Of a DNA stretch of 62,304 bases, positions 1 to 8,668 are shown piece after piece. Every line of letters starts with the position of its first letter. Position 1 is the stretch's first letter. Position numbers and translations under genes: made by a program. The DNA is taken from the NCBI GenBank assembly GCA_003225315.1, contig QHZD01000028.1, forward strand, positions 157,917 to 220,220, written 5' to 3'. The notes beneath the pieces were generated by a model. It had not been told where the DNA came from. It made no database searches and was given only the letters and a program-made list of their open reading frames with translations. The stretch is from Acidobacteriota bacterium (lineage in GTDB: Bacteria > Acidobacteriota > Terriglobia > Acidiferrales > UBA7541).

Positions 1-282
1 TTCCTCAGCCGCTCGTACTGCCGCCCTCACTGACGCTGTCAACACGGCGGGCTTGTCTGGAACCCGCCGCCGTTGCTCCATGTACGGAAATTGGTACCGC
101 AATGTCGCTACGCCCACACTTGCCAATTCCTCCGCCAGCTTCTCCATGAACGGGTGACTCATTCCCGCCCCCGCCCCATGCGCCAGCACAAGCAGCCACC
201 GCGCTTTCGCAGGCCGCAACACCAGCGCAGACACCTCGCCCGCGCCCTCTACTCCAAATCCAAATTCTTCAACCGTCCCCAT
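1..282 (-). CDS. Alpha/beta hydrolase (KANL3/Tex30-like), 5' part only
   Basis: Reading the minus strand from an ATG at 282 gives 94 uninterrupted codons running off the left edge of the window, so only the N-terminal part is present. The frame contains a hydrophobic beta strand followed by LAHGAGAGMSHPFM and then VATLRYQFPYME. These match the oxyanion-loop and following strand of KANL3/Tex30-type alpha/beta hydrolases, which carry HGAGAxMxHPF. The nucleophile Ser and the His lie outside the window, so activity and substrate cannot be judged. The family call rests on this motif. The gene stands alone here, divergent from the ArsR gene at 747. Confidence 0.72.
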   Translation of the reverse strand, partial: MGTVEEFGFGVEGAGEVSALVLRPAKARWLLVLAHGAGAGMSHPFMEKLAEELASVGVATLRYQFPYMEQRRRVPDKPAVLTASVRAAVRAAEE

Positions 283-718
283 TTCGCCGCGATTCTAGCA
301 GAACCCACGGTCGCGCTCTTCCCCTTCTACGTGTTCCTTGCGCACCACTCTGAATTTGGATAAACATTTTGACGGTATCCGCTTCACTTCTCGCTCGCGG
401 GTCAGTTTCCCGTTTGCTCGTCATCCGACCAGAATCGGATGCCAAGCGCGGAAATCACTTTCTACAAGCCGACTTCCCGGTACTAATCTCCTCGATGGAT
501 GGATTGGCGATTTACCACTCATCGCGGAGGTCGTGGCAAGCCAATTGGCAAAGATCACTTGCCCAACGGGCTGGCAATAACAAGTAATTGCTCAAGGACA
601 CCTATCTGTTAAACCATGCACCCAGCTGTGATACGCGGCGCATGGGGAAGCATAAATTAGCGCAGGTGTCAGGGTTCAGAGATCAGGAAAGAGAAATCGG
701 GAACTCCAAAATCCACAC
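283..718. other. Intergenic region, no supported gene
   Basis: This gap lies between the divergent hydrolase and ArsR genes. Short open frames exist here, but none has a ribosome site or a recognisable protein pattern. I see no RNA gene, no clear terminator and no mobile-element end. It presumably holds the hydrolase promoter. Confidence 0.5.
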
Positions 719-746
719 TTGACATCGACGGATAATCTACTACCAT
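719..746 (+). promoter_or_regulatory. Possible sigma-70 promoter of the ArsR gene
   Basis: A perfect TTGACA at 719-724 is followed after 16 bases by TACCAT at 741-746. The ATG at 747 would be almost at the transcription start, so the message would be leaderless or would start at the in-frame GTG at 753. The -10 matches only four of six positions. Confidence 0.3.
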
Positions 747-1100
747 ATGGTTGTGGATAGGTTAGATACAACATTTACGGCTCTGTCTGATCCAACCCGC
801 CGGGCGATGATCGAACGACTCTCCCGTGGGCCTGCCTCTGTGCATGGATTGACAGAACCGTTTGCACTCTCGCAGCAGATGATTTCAAAACATATTGCCT
901 ACCTGGTGCGGGCGCGGATTGTGATCAAGACCAAGCGTGGAAGAGAGAGCGTGTGCACGCTTAGGCCAGAGGCGATAAAGACAGTCAGCGACTGGGCGAT
1001 TAGCTATCGCCGATTCTGGGAAGAGAGTTTCGACAAGTTGGATGTGGTTGTGAATCAAATGAAAAAGGCGGAGGCCGGAGATGACAAAAAACACGGTTAA
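747..1100 (+). CDS. ArsR-family winged-helix transcriptional regulator
   Basis: A protein of 117 residues with the typical ArsR opening TFTALSDPTRRAMIERL (about residues 9-25), followed by a helix-turn-helix around 35-60 containing LSQQMISKHIAYL and a wing with KRGRESVCTL. No metal-binding Cys cluster is visible, so it probably belongs to the branch paired with AHSA1/SRPBCC proteins rather than a metal sensor. Its last 20 bases overlap the AHSA1 gene at 1081, which implies co-transcription and translational coupling. It likely controls its own operon; the ligand is unknown. Confidence 0.9.
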   Translation: MVVDRLDTTFTALSDPTRRAMIERLSRGPASVHGLTEPFALSQQMISKHIAYLVRARIVIKTKRGRESVCTLRPEAIKTVSDWAISYRRFWEESFDKLDVVVNQMKKAEAGDDKKHG

Positions 1101-1590
1101 CGAGAAAGAGCGGATGGTGATTACTAGAGTTTTTGACGCTCCACGCGAGTTGGTTTGGAAGGCGTGGACCGACCCGAAATACGTGATGCAGTGGTGGGGG
1201 CCGAAAGGCTTTAGCTGCCCCGCTTGCGAGATTGATTTTCGCGTGGGAGGAAAATTTCGCTTCTGCATGAGAATGCCGGATGGCCAGGAGGGCTGGAACG
1301 GCGGGGAATACCACGAGATTGTTCTGCACGAGAAGATTGTTTACTCCATGTACTTCTCCGACCCGCAGGGAAACAAGATTGAGCCTGAGGAGTTAGGAAT
1401 CGAACCTGAGTCCATCGACGGCGCGTACGACATGGCCATCTTTGAGGATCTCGGGAACGGCCAGACGAAGCTCACCTTGATTGGAAATGAACCCATGGAG
1501 AGCGCAAAAGAGAGCGGTCAATTCGAGGGCTGGGTTGAGACACTCGATAAAATTGCGGCCGTTGTTGCAGAGCTGGCGCAGGCGAAATAA
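1081..1590 (+). CDS. SRPBCC/AHSA1 domain protein
   Basis: This 169-residue protein begins with the family pattern RVFDAPRELVWKAWTDP and then QWWGPKGF. Both are hallmarks of the AHSA1 (activator of Hsp90 ATPase homologue 1-like) branch of the START/SRPBCC fold, a helix-grip domain that binds hydrophobic ligands. The domain fills almost the whole length (about residues 10-165), ending in the C-terminal helix GWVETLDKIAAVV. It overlaps the ArsR gene, an arrangement very common in soil bacteria. Its exact function is unknown: such pairs are annotated as stress or ligand-binding proteins without a defined reaction. Confidence 0.88.
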   Translation: MTKNTVNEKERMVITRVFDAPRELVWKAWTDPKYVMQWWGPKGFSCPACEIDFRVGGKFRFCMRMPDGQEGWNGGEYHEIVLHEKIVYSMYFSDPQGNKIEPEELGIEPESIDGAYDMAIFEDLGNGQTKLTLIGNEPMESAKESGQFEGWVETLDKIAAVVAELAQAK

Positions 1591-1975
1591 GAGGTTGAAG
1601 TCTTGACGATCGTCCCGAACGAGATACAACTACGGCCGGCGGCGGAGGCTTCGTTAGAACGGGCTTCTCGTCGCTTGGCCGAATAGCCGCATTTCCGGCT
1701 AAGTGACCCTTGGCTCAACTGTTGCCTTCAGGCCAATGCGCTCAGCGACCAATGTTTACCGAACTCAACATTAACCCTGTGTAGCGCGCTTGTGATCGCA
1801 AACGAATCCCGAGTTGCGAGATTGTCGGCAATCCGGAAGTTACCGTTTAGCTGACCAGCGCTCGGCCTTAGTTCCGGTTGATTACCTCGCCGTGATTTGT
1901 CCGTCATAGTGTCTATAGAGTGGTAGGATGGCTCCCATCCTATCGGGGCAAATCGAAGGCCGGCGGAGGCCAAAA
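1591..1975. other. Intergenic region with one dispersed repeat copy
   Basis: There is no supported gene between the AHSA1 stop and the cytochrome b start. The only structure I recognise is a 25-bp sequence at 1820-1844 that recurs inverted at 47856-47880. An open frame beginning at 1928 runs into the cytochrome gene, but the start at 1976 is much better placed. Confidence 0.5.
1820..1844 (+). repeat. 25-bp dispersed repeat, copy 1
   Basis: It matches the reverse complement of 47856-47880 at 23 of 25 positions, differing only at the tenth and thirteenth bases. Similarity stops abruptly on both sides. The core is GGTAA, a TTCCGG centre and TTRCC when read on the minus strand, so it is partly palindromic. 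Confidence 0.6.
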
Positions 1976-2761
1976 ATGGCGATACTGGGGTCCGCTCAGC
2001 TACCGGCGGAAACATCCATTCCGAGCGTTGTTTCAACCGCCCCAGTCACGAACCTTGCGCCGAGGCACTCTGCCCTCGTGCGCTTCACTCACTGGATCAC
2101 CACTATCTGTTTTTTTGCTCTCCTCCTCACTGGCATCGAAATTGTAATATCTCACCCTCGCTTCTACTGGGGCGAAACCGGCACCGTCTTGACTACTCCG
2201 TTATTCCAACTGCCGATCCCTTCCTCAAGAAGATTGGTGTCGACTGGCTACGGCTACGTCCTTCCGGACCAGAACGGCTGGAGCCGCGCGCTGCACTTTG
2301 AAGCTGCCTGGATCGCGGTACTGACAGGCTTGCTGTATGTAGTCTCCGGTCTGCTCACACGGCATTTCCGAAAAGACTTGGTCCCCATCAAGGCCGATCT
2401 TTCATGGCGCGCGCTCTGGACCTCCTTTGCAAAACCGTTCCGCTTTGAACGGCCGAGTGCGATAGAGGCTTTTTCCTACAATGGGCTCCAGCGCCTCACG
2501 TACCTGTTTGTAATCTTCGTTCTATTCCCCTTGGTCATCTGGAGCGGCTTGGCGATGTCCCTCGGCTTTGCCTCCGCCTTTCCGTGGTCCGTTACTCTGT
2601 TGGGCGGTCGTCAATCCGCTCGCACGATTCACTTCTTTGTCTCGCTGGCTCTGGTGTTGTTCCTGTTTGTCCACGTCTCAATGGTTTGCCTGGCTGGATT
2701 CTGGAGCCGCACAGGAGCGATGATTACCGGCCGCACCCGCACGCGTAAGGAGCATGCATGA
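1976..2761 (+). CDS. Cytochrome b561-type membrane subunit
   Basis: A four-helix membrane cytochrome b of 261 residues. The start at 1976 is chosen because GGCGGAGG ends six bases upstream; the upstream ATG at 1928 has no such site. Histidines suited to bind two hemes lie in FTHWITTICFFALL (helix 1), ALHFEAAWIAVL (helix 2) and IHFFVSLALVLFLFVH (helix 4). It overlaps the next gene by four bases (ATGA), so the two are made together. By analogy with MsrQ/FdnI-type partners, it probably passes quinol-pool electrons to or from the exported molybdoprotein. The redox direction is not known from sequence. Confidence 0.85.
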   Translation: MAILGSAQLPAETSIPSVVSTAPVTNLAPRHSALVRFTHWITTICFFALLLTGIEIVISHPRFYWGETGTVLTTPLFQLPIPSSRRLVSTGYGYVLPDQNGWSRALHFEAAWIAVLTGLLYVVSGLLTRHFRKDLVPIKADLSWRALWTSFAKPFRFERPSAIEAFSYNGLQRLTYLFVIFVLFPLVIWSGLAMSLGFASAFPWSVTLLGGRQSARTIHFFVSLALVLFLFVHVSMVCLAGFWSRTGAMITGRTRTRKEHA

Positions 2762-3516
2762 TCAACCTTTCACGCCGAAAACTCCTCGTATCCGGACTCG
2801 CAGCAACGGCCGGGGCATCGGGCTTAGCGGCGGCCGCTCGCCTTGCACAGAAGTATGGCTTGGTTCCGCCCGATCACGGCGGAATCTACGGCCTGGGTGA
2901 AACGCTAACCTACGCGTCACAGCGGCTGCTGACGCGGCACTCGTTAGCCCGTGAATTCTCTCGGAGCCAAATCTCGCCGCGCCCATTCCCGAACGAACTC
3001 GCGCCCCTCACGGAAGAATTTAAGCGCCTTCAGGGCGGACGTTTTGCGGACTGGCGGCTCTCCGTCGGTGGCTTGGTCGCTGAACCTGCGTCGTTTTCCA
3101 TTGCTGACCTGAAGAGCTATCCGTCTCGCAGCCACATCACCGAAATCGCTTGTGAAGAGGGCTGGTCCTACATAGCCGAGTGGATTGGCGTTCCTCTCTC
3201 GCACGTGTTGAACGTTGTAGGAGTTCACCCGCAGGCTAAATACGTTGTTTACACTTCAATGGAACCCGATACCTGGGACAGCATCGATATGGCCGATGCT
3301 CTGCATCCGCAGACTTTTCTCTGTTACGGCATGAATGGCAGTGAGCTTCCAGTAGCCCACGGTGGACCGCTTCGCATGCGGCTCCCTCGGCAAATCGGCT
3401 ACAAGAACATAAAATTCATCACTCGCCTGACGGTCACAGACAGTCTGAAACGGTTCGGTAAAGGCCTTGGCTCTGCGGCTTGCGAGGCAGGCTACGCCTG
3501 GTACACCGGCATCTGA
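2758..3516 (+). CDS. Tat-exported molybdopterin oxidoreductase, sulfite-oxidase fold
   Basis: The 252-residue protein has an N-terminal twin-arginine signal (SRRKLLVSGLAAT, residues 5-17) and a molybdopterin-binding sulfite-oxidase/MsrP-like domain from about residue 95. The molybdenum ligand is most likely Cys132 in ITEIACEEGW. WIGVPLSHVL and a later HGGPLRMRLPRQIGYK follow, as in YedY/MsrP relatives. There is no heme or dimerisation domain. It would act in the periplasm with the cytochrome b encoded just upstream. The substrate is unknown; methionine sulfoxide reduction is one possibility, but the pairing is not the standard MsrP-MsrQ sequence. Confidence 0.86.
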   Translation: MINLSRRKLLVSGLAATAGASGLAAAARLAQKYGLVPPDHGGIYGLGETLTYASQRLLTRHSLAREFSRSQISPRPFPNELAPLTEEFKRLQGGRFADWRLSVGGLVAEPASFSIADLKSYPSRSHITEIACEEGWSYIAEWIGVPLSHVLNVVGVHPQAKYVVYTSMEPDTWDSIDMADALHPQTFLCYGMNGSELPVAHGGPLRMRLPRQIGYKNIKFITRLTVTDSLKRFGKGLGSAACEAGYAWYTGI

Positions 3517-3750
3517 CGCGCCCTGGACTGTCGAGGTCGACAAAACTTAAATCGTAGGCGGACTGGACTTGTCCGGTCGCCAGTTTGTCAGCGCGCTGGC
3601 AGTGACCGACCAATTTGCTGGAGAGGCCGACTCATCGGAAGTTGACAAGCAATTGCGAGCCCGGACTCAAGAAGAGGCAGACATCTACGTTGCTGAGTCC
3701 CGGCTAGTTGGCTACTATAGACAATCTCGACCCGAAGAAAGGACAACCTG
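3517..3750. other. Gap with a doubtful 60-codon frame
   Basis: An open frame with a TTG start at 3569 runs to a stop at 3749-3751, overlapping the next ATG by one base. Its product would be hydrophilic (GEADSSEVDKQLRARTQEEA) with no recognisable domain. The overlap with the following start hints at coupling, but the start codon is weak, so I do not call it a gene. Confidence 0.25.
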
Positions 3751-4632
3751 ATGCAAAAGTGGTTTTTCCTATTGGCAGTTCTGCCCATTGCCGCGACTGC
3801 GCGGCCTGCCAAAACTCCTCAATCGGCAGCCGCTGTCCAAACGACGCCACTCTACATCCAGTCGAAGGACGGGTTCCGCGCTCAGCTTGATGAAATTGCT
3901 AAATGTTATCGAGCGGGAGATAAACAAAAAGAGCGTTACTTAATCAATGAATTTCGGCTACCCAATTCCGAAGAGTGGTTTTCCGAACATCTGGGATCGG
4001 CGCAGAGCGCGGAACTTGCAGCGCGTTACGACCGTTTGTTTTCCAATTTTGCAGAATCCCTTGAGAAGACGATTGAGAGCGTCGTCGCGAACAGATCCGC
4101 GGAATTGGTCACGGAACTCGGTCAAGGAAATGGCGAAAAACCATCGATTATTCTTGCTGGTGCGAAAACGAGTGGCATTGTCTCCGTTAAGGAGCCCCAT
4201 CTCTGCTACGGCCATTTCGCAATTCAGGTGAAAAAGAAACCGTCAGCGTCTTGGGCAGACACATTTGTCTACGAAGACGGAATGTTTCGCTTTGCGGGGT
4301 TCGGCGCTTGGCCTTTTTGGGTATGGGAGGACGGCTCGGAAGGTGGGGGACCAAAGGGAGGAAGCTTCAGCGAGCCCCCTATTCTGATTACGAGAATTGC
4401 GCCGATGTACCCATTATCCGCTAGGGCCAGCGGGCTCGAAGGGGTCGTCATCCTACATGCCCTGATTGACAAAGAAGGCCGCGTAAAGAGTGCAGATATT
4501 CTGAACGGCGATCCACTTCTTGCGCAGGCGGCGCTCGACGCAGTGCTGCAATGGCGTTATAAACCGAGTACCCTAGGCGGCGCACCGGTAGAGGCTGAGA
4601 CAACTGCGAGGATAGTATTCGCGCTGCACTAA
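3751..4632 (+). CDS. Secreted protein with TonB C-terminal domain
   Basis: This 293-residue protein has an N-terminal signal peptide (WFFLLAVLPIAATARPA). A central region of unknown function spans about residues 30-205. The TonB_C domain occupies about residues 208-293 and contains the classic YPLSARASGLEGVVILHALI and ALDAVLQWRYKP patterns. GAAAGGA sits upstream of the ATG. Unlike canonical TonB it has a cleavable-looking signal and no proline-rich periplasmic spacer, so it may be an isolated energy-transducer-like domain of the kind common in Acidobacteriota. It may serve the TonB-dependent receptor at 9352-12708, though it is not adjacent. Confidence 0.83.
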   Translation: MQKWFFLLAVLPIAATARPAKTPQSAAAVQTTPLYIQSKDGFRAQLDEIAKCYRAGDKQKERYLINEFRLPNSEEWFSEHLGSAQSAELAARYDRLFSNFAESLEKTIESVVANRSAELVTELGQGNGEKPSIILAGAKTSGIVSVKEPHLCYGHFAIQVKKKPSASWADTFVYEDGMFRFAGFGAWPFWVWEDGSEGGGPKGGSFSEPPILITRIAPMYPLSARASGLEGVVILHALIDKEGRVKSADILNGDPLLAQAALDAVLQWRYKPSTLGGAPVEAETTARIVFALH

Positions 4633-4690
4633 CCCGAAGGCCCGCTTATTGTATCGGACCGTGCGAAACCACCGACTACCCACTTTTCGT

Positions 4691-4718
4691 TTGACTTTTC
4701 TTAGCTTTCTGGTATACT
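4691..4718 (+). promoter_or_regulatory. Strong sigma-70-like promoter in a convergent gap
   Basis: TTGACT at 4691-4696 is followed by a 16-base spacer and TATACT at 4713-4718, in an AT-rich stretch. Each box matches five of six consensus bases. It points to the right, into the repeats, and no recognised gene lies downstream on that strand. Confidence 0.5.
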
Positions 4719-4801
4719 AAATGCCAGGTAAATCTGCGCAACATTCTGAGCGCGACCCTTTTTTCGCACCTCTCTGGTGTTCTCCAGCTCCCGGTAAGTC
4801 A

Positions 4802-4917
4802 TTTAGAATCAACATTGGATGACTCAAAGGAAGCGGCCTCTAACTACCTTTAGAATCAACACTTCCAAAACTGCGTCAAAACAAAGGACTTTAACCATCT
4901 TTAGAATCACCACTTGA
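4802..4917 (+). repeat. Three degenerate direct repeats around TTTAGAATCAMCA
   Basis: TTTAGAATCAACA begins at 4802, TTTAGAATCAACACTT at 4849 and TTTAGAATCACCACTT at 4900, giving 47- and 51-base periods. The second and third share a longer unit including an upstream TAACYAYC. The spacers also share CAAAGGA. There are too few copies, and too much divergence, for CRISPR. Confidence 0.6.
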
Positions 4918-5004
4918 TGAAAAACGGGGGGATGGGGGGAGGGTCATTAACTAGAAATGGGAGCACCGAATTCTCTTGGAGAAGCGTGTGATAAAACAGC
5001 TTCC

Positions 5005-5943
5005 TTAATCAAGCCGCCTCGCGCAGTCTCGAAGCATCTCAGCTTCCCAAGACGGCCGCCTCGGATTCTTCGGATGCGGCAGATCGGAGGGAATCCTCCC
5101 AACGAGGTGCAAAAACACAGCTGCGGAATGCTTGTACGCCGGAACCGGCTCGCGAAACGCAACGTTCCCCAAATACTGCAACGCATCCGACAGCGCGTAG
5201 TACGCGGGATCGCCCGCCTGCCAAAGCCGGTCGCGTTCCGCAAATTTCTCAGGAGCGAACGTCGCCAGCCCCAGCAAATAGTCGGATCCGTACTCAATCA
5301 TGTTGATGCCCAGGTCGTTTCCCGTGTAGATGCGGAAATCCGTCCGGTGCGCGTCGCGGAGCGCCAGCCGCTCGAGTTCGATCAGCCGGTCGAGCGAGGA
5401 ATGTTTCATCCCTTTGATTTCCGGAATCTCCATCAACCGCCGGAAAGTTTCTTCGTCAAAAATCTCCCCGTTCGGGGCAAACATGCGTCCCAGCTCAAAC
5501 GCCAGCACGTGCGCGTATCCACGGCACACTGCCGCGTAAGCCGCCGCTTTCTCAGAGCCAGATTTTCCGTGCAGCCGGCCCGTCTGAAACAAAATCGGAA
5601 TTCCGCCATGCGCAACAATGGCATCCATCTGCTTTCGATACAGCGCAACGACATCACCATCTTGCCCCTCGATGTACGCGCCGCCCACGAATGGCGCATC
5701 TTTACCAAGCGCCTCTCGCGTCCACCGCAACACCTCAAGTTTTTCCGTCTCGCTCAAATAATTGACGTAGCCGGTGTCCATGTTCACCGCGTTCATCAAT
5801 CCGGCGCGCTGCGTGGCTTGCAAATGTTTTTGAAAAGCTTCGACCGCGATTCGTCCGTCCGCTTCAAACGGCAAGAGCGCCGCCGAGATTCCTTGTACTT
5901 TGCGCCGAAGCTTTCGCCGCTCGGCGATGGATTCCATCTTCAT
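5005..5943 (-). CDS. Dihydrodipicolinate synthase (DapA) family aldolase/lyase
   Basis: The product has 312 residues counted from the ATG at 5943. The longer upstream frame is rejected because this ATG overlaps the preceding stop by four bases. It shows the opening KVQGISAALLPFEADGRIAVEAF of DapA-superfamily TIM barrels and later GIPILFQTGRL. EIKGMKHSSLD carries a Lys (in KGMKHSS) at the place where the Schiff-base lysine sits. DFRIYTGNDLGINMIEYGSD then resembles the conserved TGND region. It is third in the MFS/old-yellow-enzyme operon, so a catabolic retro-aldol or dehydratase role is more likely than lysine synthesis. The substrate is unknown. Confidence 0.75.
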   Translation of the reverse strand: MKMESIAERRKLRRKVQGISAALLPFEADGRIAVEAFQKHLQATQRAGLMNAVNMDTGYVNYLSETEKLEVLRWTREALGKDAPFVGGAYIEGQDGDVVALYRKQMDAIVAHGGIPILFQTGRLHGKSGSEKAAAYAAVCRGYAHVLAFELGRMFAPNGEIFDEETFRRLMEIPEIKGMKHSSLDRLIELERLALRDAHRTDFRIYTGNDLGINMIEYGSDYLLGLATFAPEKFAERDRLWQAGDPAYYALSDALQYLGNVAFREPVPAYKHSAAVFLHLVGRIPSDLPHPKNPRRPSWEAEMLRDCARRLD

Positions 5944-7406
5944 CGCCCCGCCTTCGCAACTTTCAGTTGCTGCGCCAACTCCGAGCTCTTGTAGTAGCTG
6001 TCGAGCGGATAGCAACCCGAGGGCAATCCTTTGCGCGGTGCGGTCGTGCAATCGCTGAACGTTCTGCAAACTCGTTTGTGCTGAATCCCATTCCCTTCCG
6101 TCGCATCCCAAAGAACTTCGGGATACGCCAGGACCATACGACCGAGGCCAGCAAAATCCGCCCATCCCTCGCGCACCGCAGCTTGCGCGACCTGCGGCAA
6201 AAAGTCCTGCAAATAGCTGTATGCTGTTCCCACAAAAATCAAATTCGGAAATCGCTGCTTCAATTCCCGCGTGACGTTCATTTGCTGGGCCACGCCAAAC
6301 AGCGGATCTTCCGGCGGCTGATATCCATCCGATGGCGGATACAGCGCCGGCCGCTGAATGTGCGGATTGTAATAAGGACTCCCCGCTGTGATATTCACAA
6401 GGCGAATGTCCAGTTCTTCCAGCAGCGACAAAAATTGCATCGTTTCCGTCAAGTCGATCTGCATGGGGTCGCTCTGCTTCACGCCGAACCCCCAGCGATA
6501 CGGAATGAGATTCTTCTGAATTTCCGGAATTCCCGGACCGAGTTTTCCATTACCTGATAAAGCGGGATCAGGGTGAAACGGCACCGAATCAAATGCAGAA
6601 AACCGCACGCCGACGCGAATTCCCGGCGCCGCGGAACGAATCCCCTGCACCACTTCCCGCAGGAATCGCGTGCGATTCTCGAAACTCCCTCCGTACTTCC
6701 CTTCCCGCGTGTGCGCGCTCAGAAATTCGTGCCCCAGGTACCCGTGGCAATGTTTAACGTCAACAAAATCGAAATCCAATTCCTGCGCCATTTTTGCCGC
6801 GCGATGAAAGTTTCCAACGATCGAACCGATTTCGCCGTCAGTCAGAATCGGGTAGTCACGAGGCAGGCCTAATCTTCGATCCAGGATCGGATGATGATAA
6901 AGAATGCGTGGCTCCGGCTTGTTGTGTGCGTTCGGCCGGCAAAATCTTCCGGAGTGCGTCAACTGCAATCCGATGAGCAGCCCTTCATCCGACCCCGTTA
7001 TCCTTCGGTGTTCTTCAACCAGAACTTCTCGCAATTTCGCGATTCCCTTTCGCGTGTGCTCCGCTGCTACTAGTTGATTCGGATTCGCGCGCCCTTCGTG
7101 CGAAACGGCAACCGCTTCCCCTCCCCAAATTAATTTTCCGCCGCTCTGGCCAAATCGTTTCCAACGCCGGACGGTGTGCTCGCTGGGATTTCCATCCGCA
7201 GTTCCGTCCCAGCCTTCCATGGGCTGAACGGCGATGCGATTGCTGATTTTGATTTCGCCGCGAACCAGCGGTTTTCGCAACGGTGATTCCGCGCCGCGCA
7301 CGATTGTGCTGTCGCACGGAATATTCAATTGCAGCGCTTGCACGTGCTCCTGAAATCTCGCCACATCCTTCAAGGCTCCAAGACGAAGAATCGTCTTCGC
7401 GCTCAT
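5940..7406 (-). CDS. NADH:flavin oxidoreductase, old yellow enzyme family
   Basis: A 488-residue FMN TIM-barrel oxidoreductase. The start at 7406 is fixed by the ATGA overlap with the MFS stop. Family signs include KISNRIAVQPMEGWDGTADG (FMN strand 1), LQLTHSGRF, DFDFVDVKHCHGYLGHEFLS, GKYGGSFENRTRFLREVV and the C-terminal WADFAGLGRMVLAYPE phosphate-binding strand. The region around HCHGYLGHEFLS matches the catalytic segment of the 2,4-dienoyl-CoA reductase/OYE group. There is no FeS/FAD extension: the protein stops after the barrel, with a short tail holding three Cys. The likely reaction is reduction of an activated C=C bond in the substrate imported by the co-transcribed MFS protein. Confidence 0.88.
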   Translation of the reverse strand: MSAKTILRLGALKDVARFQEHVQALQLNIPCDSTIVRGAESPLRKPLVRGEIKISNRIAVQPMEGWDGTADGNPSEHTVRRWKRFGQSGGKLIWGGEAVAVSHEGRANPNQLVAAEHTRKGIAKLREVLVEEHRRITGSDEGLLIGLQLTHSGRFCRPNAHNKPEPRILYHHPILDRRLGLPRDYPILTDGEIGSIVGNFHRAAKMAQELDFDFVDVKHCHGYLGHEFLSAHTREGKYGGSFENRTRFLREVVQGIRSAAPGIRVGVRFSAFDSVPFHPDPALSGNGKLGPGIPEIQKNLIPYRWGFGVKQSDPMQIDLTETMQFLSLLEELDIRLVNITAGSPYYNPHIQRPALYPPSDGYQPPEDPLFGVAQQMNVTRELKQRFPNLIFVGTAYSYLQDFLPQVAQAAVREGWADFAGLGRMVLAYPEVLWDATEGNGIQHKRVCRTFSDCTTAPRKGLPSGCYPLDSYYKSSELAQQLKVAKAGR

Positions 7407-8668
7407 GCAGGTTTCTTTCCTTTTGGCAGCATCGCGGCAGAGGCCGCGCCCAGCAAACCCAAGCCGATCAGCACAAGAAAACCGGCGGAATAACTTCCTG
7501 TCGTGTCGCGCAAGCGGCCCACCAGCCACGGCGACAACGCTTCCGCCACGCTTCCAGCAGTCAAAATGACTCCGAGCAGGCGGCCAAGGAGTTGCACGCC
7601 GAAAATTTCCGCGGCCATCAGCGGAACAATCATATAGTCGCCGCCGAGGCCAACCCCAAACACCGCTGCGAAAATGTAGATGGCCGCCGGCGCCCGCCCC
7701 GCAAACAGCAGCGGAATCGCCGCAGCAACCAGCATGTAAATCAGCACCATGACGTATTTTTTCGGAAAGCGATCGGCCAGCCAGCCCATGAGCAAACGCC
7801 CGACGATGCTGAAGGCGAGGACCAGCGACAAAATGCGCGCGGCTTGGCTCTGCGCGAAATGAAGATCCAAACTCAGAAAAAGTTTCAAGTTTTGTTGCGC
7901 GCCACTGACTGCGGCTATGGAAAACATGCTGCCAAGCGTCAGCAGAAAAAAAGGAATTGTGGTGAACGCGTCTCGCGCGTCCGCGAATCCAGGACTCACT
8001 GTGCTCTTTTTCGCGTGCGGGGGCTCTTTCGCCAGCAATGCCGCGGGAAGTGCAATCACCAGAATCAAAAGTCCCAGCGTTCGAAGCGCCGCTTGCCAGC
8101 CAAAATGTTGCACCAGAGTGTGCGAAATCCACGGCACCGCTGCGCCGCCCAACCCAATTCCCAGGTACGCAAATCCCATCGCCTTTCCGCGAGATCGTTC
8201 GAACCAGCGCGACAATAACACTTGGCTTGGCAGCGGCCCTCCGCAAACGTATCCCAGCGCGTTCAGCATGTAGAAAAAATAAAACATGCCCAGCGTCGAG
8301 ATGCTTCCCAGCCCGATCAACGCCGCGCCCGCCATCAAAATTCCCGCCAGCATAAGCCGGCGCGGCCCGAAGCGGTCCACCATCCATCCGGCGAAAAATC
8401 CGAACAACGGCCCTACCACCAATTTGCTCAGCGCGTTACCCGAGGTGACTTGCCCGCGCGTCCAGCCAAACTGCTGCACCATAAAATCGTAATAAAACGG
8501 CAGGCCCCAGAGGGCCATGCCCACAATGCAAAACAAAACTGTGAAAGCGGCCGCAGTGACTTGCAGCGACTCGCGATTCCATTCCGCGGGCGGGCCAGCG
8601 TTGGCGCCGAGGGAATTTGCTGACTCCCCGGTCTCTTGCATGGGCGGCGTTCGAATCGGCATGGTCAC
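7403..8668 (-). CDS. MFS transporter, oxalate/formate antiporter-like
   Basis: 421 residues with about twelve transmembrane segments. It carries the MFS loop motifs GWMVDRFGPRRLML (between helices 2 and 3) and GWLADRFPKKYVM (between helices 8 and 9). The general layout is that of the OFA/monocarboxylate branch of the major facilitator superfamily. It is first in a three-gene operon joined by ATGA overlaps. An in-frame ATG at 8662 is an alternative start. The pairing with an OYE reductase and a DapA-type lyase suggests uptake of an organic acid that these enzymes then break down; the substrate is not readable from sequence. Confidence 0.87.
   Translation of the reverse strand: MTMPIRTPPMQETGESANSLGANAGPPAEWNRESLQVTAAAFTVLFCIVGMALWGLPFYYDFMVQQFGWTRGQVTSGNALSKLVVGPLFGFFAGWMVDRFGPRRLMLAGILMAGAALIGLGSISTLGMFYFFYMLNALGYVCGGPLPSQVLLSRWFERSRGKAMGFAYLGIGLGGAAVPWISHTLVQHFGWQAALRTLGLLILVIALPAALLAKEPPHAKKSTVSPGFADARDAFTTIPFFLLTLGSMFSIAAVSGAQQNLKLFLSLDLHFAQSQAARILSLVLAFSIVGRLLMGWLADRFPKKYVMVLIYMLVAAAIPLLFAGRAPAAIYIFAAVFGVGLGGDYMIVPLMAAEIFGVQLLGRLLGVILTAGSVAEALSPWLVGRLRDTTGSYSAGFLVLIGLGLLGAASAAMLPKGKKPA

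Larger units (their letters stand above)
4633..5004. other. Convergent intergenic region with orphan promoter and repeats
   Basis: Both flanking genes end here, so no promoter is needed for them. Yet there is a near-consensus promoter at 4691-4718, three direct repeats at 4802-4917 and a G-tract at 4926-4943. A 33-codon frame from ATG 4721 to TGA 4822 starts directly after the -10 box but has no ribosome site. The content fits a small RNA or small-protein locus better than empty spacer; this is inference. Confidence 0.4.

Noticed and set aside
4802-4917. CRISPR-like repeat spacing
   Set aside because: Only three partial copies, diverged, with related rather than unique spacers and no cas genes.
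7283-8218. Long plus-strand frame of 311 codons, Gln/Arg-rich
   Set aside because: Antisense shadow of the MFS gene; no domain, and codon pattern explained by the real gene.
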